Below, one piece after another: positions 58,253 through 64,000 of a stretch of DNA of 64,000 bases. The DNA comes from DATJLY01 sp035604615. GTDB lineage: Bacteria > Pseudomonadota > Alphaproteobacteria > ATCC43930 > CGMCC-115725. The notes beneath the pieces were generated by a model that saw only the letters and a list, made by a program, of their open reading frames with translations, had not been told where the DNA came from and did not search any database. Position 1 is the first letter of the stretch; each line of letters opens with the position of its first letter. Position numbers and translations under genes: made by a program. The DNA lies in NCBI GenBank assembly GCA_035604615.1, contig DATNID010000033.1, forward strand, positions 121,127 to 185,126, written 5' to 3'.

Positions 58253-58642
58253 ATGAGAACTCTACCAGCGAGCGCCGGACTAGCGCTGTTGTTGGCCTTG
58301 GCAACGGAACCAAGCGTCAGCGCTCAGGAGGCCCCTGCATGGATGAAACAGACACTTCCTGACCAGGCACTGAAGCCGCTATGGGACGAATACCAGGCCG
58401 TGTTGAATCCCAAGGGAGCTTTGGACGGGAAAACCAAGCAACTCATTGCCCTCGGTGTGGCAGCACAAATTCCTTGTGCATATTGCGTTTACGCTGCCAC
58501 TAAAGGCGCAAAAGCCGCTGGTGCGACCGATGCTCAAATAAAGGAGGCCATTGCGACCGCCGCGCTCGTCCGTTTCAACAGCACAATGCTGAATGGCTCG
58601 GACGGCGGCCGCGATTCCGGCACGGTCTTCACTTCAAAATGA
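58253..58642 (+). CDS. Secreted carboxymuconolactone-decarboxylase-family (AhpD-like) protein
   Basis: A 129-residue protein with a signal peptide (ASAGLALLLALATEPSVSAQ). The mature part is a CMD/AhpD-type helical domain: LDGKTKQLIALGVAAQIPCAYCVYA with the redox C-x-x-C, then KGAKAAGATDAQIKEAIATA. Being exported is unusual for this family, which is mostly cytoplasmic. The ATG follows AAGGGAGATCAGTC. A strong terminator-like hairpin follows three bases after the stop. Its function may be a periplasmic peroxidase or isomerase; unproven. Confidence 0.85.
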   Translation: MRTLPASAGLALLLALATEPSVSAQEAPAWMKQTLPDQALKPLWDEYQAVLNPKGALDGKTKQLIALGVAAQIPCAYCVYAATKGAKAAGATDAQIKEAIATAALVRFNSTMLNGSDGGRDSGTVFTSK

Positions 58643-58645
58643 GTG

Positions 58646-58675
58646 AGGCCGCCGACTGAAGGCGGCCTACTTTTC
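58646..58675 (+). terminator. Rho-independent terminator-like hairpin
   Basis: AGGCCGCC (58646-58653) pairs perfectly with GGCGGCCT (58661-58668) around a seven-base loop, followed by ACTTTTC. It directly follows the CMD-family gene and is a good transcription end. Confidence 0.7.
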
Positions 58676-58700
58676 ACGTTCGTCCAAAAGCTTCCGGTGT

Positions 58701-58817
58701 CGCATTGAATACGGCCTCATCGCCGCCGGGATCGCCGTTGCTATTATCGCCGCTGTGAATGGTCTTGGATCGCAAGTTAATGCGACATTCGGCAGCGTAT
58801 CGACTGCCAAGAAGTAA
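58701..58817 (+). pseudogene. Relic Flp-type pilin gene (N-terminus lost)
   Basis: In one frame this stretch encodes IEYGLIAAGIAVAIIAAVNG followed by LGSQVNATFGSVSTAKK and a TAA. It is the conserved transmembrane core and tail of Flp/Fap pilins, which normally begin with a short basic leader and ESGATAIEYGLIA. Upstream the frame breaks: SGVA is readable one frame over (58691-58702), consistent with a one-base deletion before IEY, and there is no start codon or leader. The tadE/tadG-like genes 38-40 kb to the left show that the lineage has or had Tad pili. Confidence 0.85.
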
Positions 58818-58855
58818 GACGGCCGCTCATTCGCTCGCGACGAGCGTGACTACGA

Positions 58856-58879
58856 AAGGCCGGGCGTGTGTCCGGCCTT
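58856..58879 (+). terminator. Hairpin after the relic pilin
   Basis: AAGGCCGG (58856-58863) pairs perfectly with CCGGCCTT (58872-58879) over an eight-base loop, about 40 bases after the pilin stop. Only a short A/T stretch follows. It is probably the original pilin terminator. Confidence 0.5.
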
Positions 58880-59396
58880 ATGCTTATGGACGTAAAGCGG
58901 CTGTCGGAGGTACTCGTCGGCACCACTGTGACTGTCCCCGATATTCTCGCGCATGTTTGTTGACACGCTCGCGCGCTGCCGACGGCCCTTTTCCTGGCGA
59001 GCGCGGCCCGATTTAGGTGGGTCGCGCTCCGCAAGAATCTTTTTGCGCAGCAGCAATTTCATCTTTTGAATGTCTGGAAGGGGTCATGGGCAGACGATAG
59101 CCCATGTCAACAGGCTCGCCCGCAGTTCCTCAATTAGCCGACATTGCGGCCCTGTCACGAATATCAATATCTCCGCGCCACGACGTTCGCGCCATTGGAA
59201 CGGCGACTTTTCGTGTGCGCAACTTCGGTGCGAATGTATCGCTGCCACCGAATTCCGTTATAGATCGCGACCAAACAAATTAAGTTTCGCCCGTAGACCA
59301 TTGCTGCCGACGATGCCCAACCGGGCGCCTCACCCCGGTCTCCCCCATTGCCCGCCGCCTTAATCCCCGATACCTCTCTTCCCCGGGGAGGGCGCG
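58880..59396. other. Intergenic region without a recognisable gene
   Basis: About 520 bases with no frame that shows a family motif. Composition is less G+C-rich than the flanks. Open frames here lack ribosome sites. A TTATAG-like hexamer near 59265 could be a -10 for the cupin-ThDP pair, but no -35 is clear. Confidence 0.45.
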
Positions 59397-60041
59397 ATGG
59401 CTTACGTCTTGCGGCTCCATGCCGATCGTCTCGATGCCGGCGCCGAGATTGCGTGCGCGGCGGGGCCGGTGCGCGCGATTTACGTCGAGGAGGGTTATCT
59501 CTCGGTCCTGGCCGAAGGCACCGCCGCCGCGCTGGCGCCGAATTCCGCCTGGCATGGCGCGGCCGCGGTCACCTTGCGCGCCGGCGCTCAGGGCGCGCGG
59601 GTGTTGCGCTTCGAGTTGGGCGGAAGCGGCGAGGGGCGGCCACTGCTTTCGTCGCCGCCCTTGGCGCTCGATCCCGCCGCGCCCTATCTCCTGCGCTGCG
59701 ACCGGGTCGAGTTTCCCCCCGGCGGGGTCGCGTATCGCCACACCCATCAGGGGCCGGGCCTGCGCTGTCTCGTCGCCGGCGCCATTCGCATCGAGACCGC
59801 CGGCACGTCGCATTCCTACGCGCCCGGCGAGGCGTGGTTCGAGAGCGGCTCCGATCCGGTGTTCGCCGCCGGCTCGGCCAGCGCGCCGACCGCCTTCATC
59901 CGCGTCATGGTGCTGCCGCGCGCCCTCGTCGGCAAAAGCTCGATCCGCTATGTCGATCCCGCCGACGCCGACCAGCCGCGCGTCCAGCGCTACCAGATCT
60001 ATATCGACCATCCCATCGCCCTGCCCGGGAGCGCGCCATGA
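59397..60041 (+). CDS. Cupin-domain protein
   Basis: A 214-residue protein. The second half has a cupin: EFPPGGVAYRHTHQGPGLRC near residue 105 with two clustered histidines, then SYAPGEAWFESGSDP near residue 140. The first half looks like a degenerate second cupin barrel (AIYVEEGYLSVLAEGTAAAL). It may be a dioxygenase, isomerase or regulator. Its stop overlaps the ThDP-enzyme start by four bases (ATGA), so the two are translationally coupled and probably act together. Confidence 0.75.
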   Translation: MAYVLRLHADRLDAGAEIACAAGPVRAIYVEEGYLSVLAEGTAAALAPNSAWHGAAAVTLRAGAQGARVLRFELGGSGEGRPLLSSPPLALDPAAPYLLRCDRVEFPPGGVAYRHTHQGPGLRCLVAGAIRIETAGTSHSYAPGEAWFESGSDPVFAAGSASAPTAFIRVMVLPRALVGKSSIRYVDPADADQPRVQRYQIYIDHPIALPGSAP

Positions 60042-61717
60042 CCCAAAGCCCATCCCGCACCGGCGCGCAGATCCTGATCGACCAGCTCAAGATCCACGGC
60101 GCCGACACGGTCTTCTGCGTCCCGGGCGAGAGCTATCTCGCCGCGCTCGATGCCATGTACGACGCCAACTCGATCAGGCTTGTCTCGTGCCGCCAGGAAG
60201 GGGGCGCGGCCATGATGGCCGAGGCCTATGGCAAGCTCACCGGCCGGCCCGGCATCTGCTTCGTCACGCGCGGCCCCGGCGCGTGCAACGCCAGCGCGGG
60301 CCTCCACATCGCGCGCCAGGATTCGACGCCGCTCATCCTGTTCGTGGGCCAGGTGCCGCGCGGGGCGCGCGGGCGCGAGGCGTTCCAGGAGCTCGACTAC
60401 CGCGCCGTCTTCGGCACCATCGCCAAATATGTCGACGAGATCGACGACCCGGCCCGCGTGCCCGAGCTGGTGAGCCGCGCCTTCCACATCGCGGCGAGCG
60501 GGCGGCCCGGCCCGGTGGTGCTGGCGCTGCCCGAGGACATGCTCGAGGAAGAGGCCGACGCCGCCGACGCCAAGCCCTATGTCCGGATCGAGCCCCATCC
60601 CGATCCTGCCGCGATGAGCGCGCTCCGGGACGCGCTCGCCGCCGCCAAGCGGCCGATCCTATTGCTCGGGGGGAGCCAGTGGGACGCGCGCGCGGTGGCG
60701 GCGGTCGAGACATTTGCCGCCGCAAACGATCTCCCCGTCGCCTGCGGCTTCCGCCGCCAGGACCGGTTCGGCAACGACCATCCCTGCTATGCCGGCGATG
60801 TCGGGCTCGGCGTCAACCCCAAGCTCGGTGCGCGGCTCAGGGGCGCCGACCTCCTCATCGCGGTGGGCCCGCGCCTCGGCGAGGCGACCAGCGGCGGCTA
60901 CACGATCTTCGACATCCCGGTGCCGAAGCAGCGCCTCGTCCATGTCCATGCCGACACCCTCGAGCTCGGCCGGGTCTACGAATCGTTTCTGCCAATCAAT
61001 GCCACTCCGCGTACATTCGCCGCCGCGCTCGCGGCACTCGCGCCCATCGCCAACCCGCCCTGGGCCGGCGCCGGCGCCGCCGCGCATGCCGACTACCTCG
61101 CCTGGCAGGAACCGGTGCGGGGCCCCGGCGCGCTGCAAATGAGCGAGATCGTGCGCTGGCTCGCGGCGCATCTTCCGGCCGACGCCATCATGTGCAACGG
61201 CGCCGGCAACTTCGCCACCTGGGTCCATCGCTTTCATCGCTACCGCCGGCTCGGCACGCAGTTGGCGCCGACCAGCGGCTCGATGGGCTACGGCTTCCCG
61301 GCTTCGGTCGCGGCCAAGCTCATGCATCCCGACCGCACCGTCGTATGCGTCGCCGGCGACGGCGACTTCCTGATGACCGGGCAGGAATTGGCGACGGCGG
61401 TGCAGCACCGCGTCGCCGTCATCGTGCTGGTCGTGAACAACGGCATGTACGGTACCATCCGTACGCACCAGGAGCGCCACTTCCCCGGCCGCGTCATCGC
61501 CACCGAGCTCAAGAACCCCGATTTCGCGGCGCTCGCGCGCACCTACGGCGCTCATGGCGAGACGGTGGCGCGCACCGAGGATTTCGCCGCCGCGTTTGAG
61601 CGCGCGAAGGGCGCGGGCGGGCCGGCGCTCATCGAGCTGAAGCTCGATCCCGAGGCGCTCACCATCACCCAGTCGGCGACGGAGATCCGCGCCGCCGCAC
61701 TGGCCCAGCAGCGCTAG
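60038..61717 (+). CDS. Thiamine-diphosphate-dependent enzyme, fourth copy (acetolactate-synthase-like)
   Basis: A 559-residue protein, the most AHAS-like of the four in the window. DTVFCVPGESYLAALDAMYD, the catalytic Glu in SCRQEGGAAMMAEAYGKLTG near residue 51 and FVTRGPGACNASAGLHIARQ are typical. The cofactor site is AGDGDFLMTGQELATAVQ then VVNNGMYGTIR with the canonical Asn-Asn. No ilvH-type small subunit is nearby, so it is more likely a catabolic 2-oxo-acid carboligase or decarboxylase. The ATG overlaps the cupin stop by four bases. It meets the DedA gene convergently. Confidence 0.88.
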   Translation: MTQSPSRTGAQILIDQLKIHGADTVFCVPGESYLAALDAMYDANSIRLVSCRQEGGAAMMAEAYGKLTGRPGICFVTRGPGACNASAGLHIARQDSTPLILFVGQVPRGARGREAFQELDYRAVFGTIAKYVDEIDDPARVPELVSRAFHIAASGRPGPVVLALPEDMLEEEADAADAKPYVRIEPHPDPAAMSALRDALAAAKRPILLLGGSQWDARAVAAVETFAAANDLPVACGFRRQDRFGNDHPCYAGDVGLGVNPKLGARLRGADLLIAVGPRLGEATSGGYTIFDIPVPKQRLVHVHADTLELGRVYESFLPINATPRTFAAALAALAPIANPPWAGAGAAAHADYLAWQEPVRGPGALQMSEIVRWLAAHLPADAIMCNGAGNFATWVHRFHRYRRLGTQLAPTSGSMGYGFPASVAAKLMHPDRTVVCVAGDGDFLMTGQELATAVQHRVAVIVLVVNNGMYGTIRTHQERHFPGRVIATELKNPDFAALARTYGAHGETVARTEDFAAAFERAKGAGGPALIELKLDPEALTITQSATEIRAAALAQQR

Positions 61718-62313
61718 GCGCGCCGGCGCCACCAGAGGCGCGCGGCTAACGCAATCGCGAGCGCGGCGGCGAGCACGAAGAGCGCATATTCGATGCCGGC
61801 GAACTCGATCAGGAAGTCGAATACGCGCCGGCCGAGCCAGTACGACAGAATGCCCCACCACCCGACCCACAGCGCCGCGCCCAGCGCGTTGAACAGCAGG
61901 AAGCGGCCCCATTCCATCTCCAGCGTGCCGGCGGCGATGCCCGAGAGCTGGCGCGCCAGCACGACGAAGCGCGCGCCGACCAGCACCACGGCGCCATAGC
62001 GGTCGAAGAACGCCTCGACCTGGCCGAGGCGCGCGCTGGTGATGCCGACGCGGCTGCCGTGGCGCACCACCAGGAGATGGCCGCCATAGCGGCCGATGGC
62101 GAAGCCGATCATGTTGCCGAGCGTCGCCGCGGCCCAGGCGAGCGCGAGCAGAACGGTGATGTCCATCGCGCCCTGCGAGGCCAGCACCGCGGCGCCGATC
62201 AGCAGGGTCTCGCCCGGCAGCGGTAGCCCGAAATGCTCGAGTAGCAGCCCCCCCGACACGGCGGCATAGCCGTAGTGGCTGATGATGGGCTGCAGGTCGC
62301 CAAAGAGGCTCAC
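61714..62313 (-). CDS. DedA-family membrane protein
   Basis: A 199-residue protein of the DedA/VTT family. LLLEHFGLPLPGETLLIGAA near the N-terminus, WAAATLGNMIGFAIGRYGG, and FVVLARQLSGIAAGTLEMEW with the essential Arg are the family landmarks. About five hydrophobic or re-entrant segments are present. Bacterial DedA proteins flip lipid carriers such as undecaprenyl phosphate. I chose the GTG at 62313 as the start because homologues begin SLFGDLQPII-like; the frame stays open upstream. Confidence 0.85.
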   Translation of the reverse strand: MSLFGDLQPIISHYGYAAVSGGLLLEHFGLPLPGETLLIGAAVLASQGAMDITVLLALAWAAATLGNMIGFAIGRYGGHLLVVRHGSRVGITSARLGQVEAFFDRYGAVVLVGARFVVLARQLSGIAAGTLEMEWGRFLLFNALGAALWVGWWGILSYWLGRRVFDFLIEFAGIEYALFVLAAALAIALAARLWWRRRA

Positions 62314-62407
62314 GACGGCACGGTGCCCGAGGCGGGTCCGCCCGTCCAGCGCGCCCTTGACTCTTGCCTCAAATAGGAACAAAAAGAGAACGAGGAGGCT
62401 GGCGGAG

Positions 62408-63169
62408 ATGTCCGAAGGCAAAAAAGCGGACCTCGGCGCGTTGCGGCAGAGGCTCGCGCTGGTCGCGCGGGGCGGGCGGGGGTCTCCCCCCGCGCTGCCG
62501 TTTGGCGTGCCGGCGATCGATTCGGCGCTGCCCGGCGGCGGGCTCGCGCGCGGGGCGCTGCACGAGGTGTTCGGTCTCGGCGCGGCGGAAGAGGAGGCTG
62601 CCGAAGGGGCGGGTTTCCTGGCCGGCATCCTGGCCCGGCTCGAGCCGAAGCGGCCGGTGCTGTGGTGCCTGAGGCAGGCCGATCTTCATGCTCCGGGGCT
62701 GGCGCTTTGCGGGCTCGCGCCGGAGCGGCTCATCCTCGCCCGCGCGCGTAACGAGGTCGAGCTGCTGTGGGCGATGGAGGAAGGCTTGAAATGCCGCGCG
62801 CTCGCCGCCGTGGTGGGCGAGCTTGAAACGCTGCCGCTGACTGCGAGCCGCCGCTTGCAGCTCGCCGCCGAGAGCGCCGGCATTACCGCCTTCGCCTTGC
62901 GGCGCCGGCATCGCGGCGCGTTGTTCGGGGCCGAGGCGCAGCCCAGCGCGGCGGTGACGCGCTGGCGCATCGCCGCGTGCCCGTCGCGGCTTGGCGACGA
63001 GCCCGGGCTGGGCCGGTCGCTGTGGCTCATGGAACTGCTGCGCTGCCGCGGCGGCGTTCCGGCGCGATGGATGGTGGAGGCATGCGATGAAGCGGGTCAT
63101 GTTCATCTGGCTGCGGCACTGGCCGATCGAGCGGAGACAGCCACGCCGCGCATCGCCGCGGCGGGGTAG
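62408..63169 (+). CDS. imuA: ImuA, RecA-like mutasome protein
   Basis: A 253-residue protein of the ImuA family found ahead of ImuB in alphaproteobacteria. It opens with ADLGALRQRLALVARGGRGS, then the FGVPAIDSALPGGGLARGAL motif that replaces an ordinary P-loop and HEVFGL after it. WCLRQADLHAPGLALCGL and LLWAMEEGLKCRALAAVVGE follow. ImuA helps ImuB and DnaE2 in damage-induced mutagenesis. It overlaps the imuB start by 83 bases. No clear LexA box (GTTC-N7-GTTC) is visible upstream. Confidence 0.85.
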   Translation: MSEGKKADLGALRQRLALVARGGRGSPPALPFGVPAIDSALPGGGLARGALHEVFGLGAAEEEAAEGAGFLAGILARLEPKRPVLWCLRQADLHAPGLALCGLAPERLILARARNEVELLWAMEEGLKCRALAAVVGELETLPLTASRRLQLAAESAGITAFALRRRHRGALFGAEAQPSAAVTRWRIAACPSRLGDEPGLGRSLWLMELLRCRGGVPARWMVEACDEAGHVHLAAALADRAETATPRIAAAG

Positions 63170-64000
63170 GGGAGCCGCGCCCCTCGTCCTTGCTACGTCC
63201 GTCGGCAATCAGCGCCTGGTCAGCGCGGTCGACGCGGCGGCGGCGGCGGAAGGCATCGCGCCGGGCATGCCGCTCGCCGATGCCCGCGCGCTTCATCCCG
63301 GCCTCGCGGTGGCGGAGGCCGATTTCGCCGGCGACGCCGCCGCGCTGGCGCGGCTGGCGGCGTGGTGCGGACGCTACAGCCCATGGACGGCGCCGTGCCC
63401 GCCCGACGGCGTGTGGCTCGACGTCACCGGTTGCGCCCATCTCCATGGCGGCGAGGACGGACTGATGGCGGAGGCGCTCGAGCGGCTGGCGCGGCTCGGC
63501 ATCGCCGCCTATGCTGTCATCGCCGACAGCGCCGGCGCCGCCTGGGCCGTGGCGCGGCATGGCGGCGCGCGCACGCAAGCCGTGCCCGAGGGCGGCCAGC
63601 GCGCGGCGCTCGCCGATCTCCCGGTCGCCGCGCTCCGCCTCGTGCCCGAGATGGTGCAGACGCTGGCGCGCGTGGGCTTGCGCCGCGTCGGCGATCTCTA
63701 TGCCATGCCGCGCCCGTCGCTGGTGCTGCGCTTCGGCGCCGATCTTGCCGCGCGTCTCGACCAGGCGCTCGGCGCCTTGCCCGAGCCGCTCTCGCCCCTG
63801 CCGCCGCCGCCGCTGCGCTGGGCGCGCCGCCGCTTCGCCGAGCCGATTGCCACGGCCGAGGATATCCACGCCGCGACGGCGGAACTTCTCGCCATTCTGT
63901 GTCGCCAACTTGCCGCCGAGGGGCAGGGCGCGCGCCGGCTCGATCTGACGCTCTACCGCACCGACGGAACTTCGGCGGCGGCGCGGATCGGCACGGCGCG
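63087..64000 (+). CDS. imuB: ImuB, Y-family DNA-polymerase-like mutasome protein (partial, runs off the window)
   Basis: The frame opens at the ATG at 63087 and stays open to the last base, giving at least 304 residues. The start MKRVMFIWLRHWPIERRQ is typical of ImuB. VSAVDAAAAAEGIAPGMPLADARALHPGLAVAEAD replaces the acidic catalytic patch of active Y-polymerases, as expected of ImuB, which is catalytically dead. SPWTAPCPPDGVWLDVTGCAHLHGG and LRRVGDLYAMPRPSLVLRFG (HhH region) follow. dnaE2 is expected just beyond the window. Confidence 0.88.
   Translation, partial: MKRVMFIWLRHWPIERRQPRRASPRRGRGAAPLVLATSVGNQRLVSAVDAAAAAEGIAPGMPLADARALHPGLAVAEADFAGDAAALARLAAWCGRYSPWTAPCPPDGVWLDVTGCAHLHGGEDGLMAEALERLARLGIAAYAVIADSAGAAWAVARHGGARTQAVPEGGQRAALADLPVAALRLVPEMVQTLARVGLRRVGDLYAMPRPSLVLRFGADLAARLDQALGALPEPLSPLPPPPLRWARRRFAEPIATAEDIHAATAELLAILCRQLAAEGQGARRLDLTLYRTDGTSAAARIGTA

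Noticed and set aside
59070..59363. A 97-codon open frame before the cupin gene.
   Set aside because: Composition is irregular, with no start signals or recognisable motif.
59419..61599. A 726-codon plus-strand frame overlapping the cupin and ThDP genes.
   Set aside because: It is an Arg/Ala/Pro-rich shadow of two well-supported genes in another frame.
1..64000. CRISPR arrays, prophage, insertion sequences, rRNA or tRNA genes.
   Set aside because: No regular direct repeats with spacers, no transposase, integrase or phage structural genes and no tRNA cloverleaf were recognised by eye on either strand. A tRNAscan or CRISPR search was not run.

Overview
The window is very G+C-rich, densely coded bacterial DNA. 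An ImuA/ImuB mutagenesis cassette, TadE/TadG-type pilus proteins, a tartrate-dehydrogenase-type gene, many NMT1/LIV-type solute-binding proteins and several palindromic intergenic repeat types together point to an alphaproteobacterium, probably a soil or water generalist of the Rhizobiales/Rhodospirillales type. I cannot fix the genus from sequence alone. I see no rRNA, tRNA, CRISPR array, phage or intact insertion sequence.

Layout. 0-7 kb: a FAH-hydrolase / alpha-beta hydrolase / thiamine-diphosphate (ThDP) enzyme operon, nicotinamidase, a quinone oxidoreductase, a lipoprotein and a Rieske oxygenase. 7-18.4 kb: an importer pair (NMT1-type binding protein plus fused permease), a DUF1275 protein, a leftward cyclase-ThDP-livKHMG block without livF, and a divergent third ThDP enzyme. 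18.5-20.3 kb: two convergent Tad-pilus-like genes. 20.5-29.2 kb: an eight-gene, tightly packed catabolic operon (EntE-like aryl-AMP ligase, four amidohydrolase-2 proteins, a D-2-hydroxyacid dehydrogenase, an M24-fold protein lacking the usual metal ligands, and a luciferase-like flavin monooxygenase). 29.2-32.3 kb: a leftward PaaK-like ligase, methyltransferase and aldo/keto reductase. 32.4-38.5 kb: IorAB-type molybdenum hydroxylase, then a marR-emrA-emrB efflux operon. 38.5-43.6 kb: an acyl-CoA-dehydrogenase-like flavoprotein, a GlcG-like secreted protein, an orphan ABC ATPase, an LVIVD-repeat protein and a ParDE-type toxin-antitoxin pair. 43.6-48 kb: a leftward bioD-formyltransferase-Rieske alpha-beta operon, with bioB divergent. 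48-56.3 kb: a frameshifted tartrate-dehydrogenase-like gene, a SnoaL-like gene, an FTR1 iron permease, a cyclase-TolB-TPR protein carrying an in-frame palindromic repeat, and three solute-binding proteins with no permeases. 56.4-59.4 kb: a visibly less G+C-rich, gene-poor patch with a decayed toxin gene, a relic Flp pilin and two small secreted proteins. 59.4-64 kb: a cupin-ThDP pair, a DedA protein and imuA-imuB, the latter running off the end.

Most of the content fits uptake and breakdown of aromatic or carboxylic acids: Rieske oxygenases, decarboxylase-like amidohydrolases, acid-activating ligases, ThDP lyases, FAH and cyclase hydrolases, and several importers. The least explained unit is the operon at 20.5-29.2 kb. 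The most striking structural observations are the palindromic repeat inside the cyclase gene, the relic pilin and the collapsed parE toxin gene. All functional names are from motif and family recognition by eye. No database search was run.
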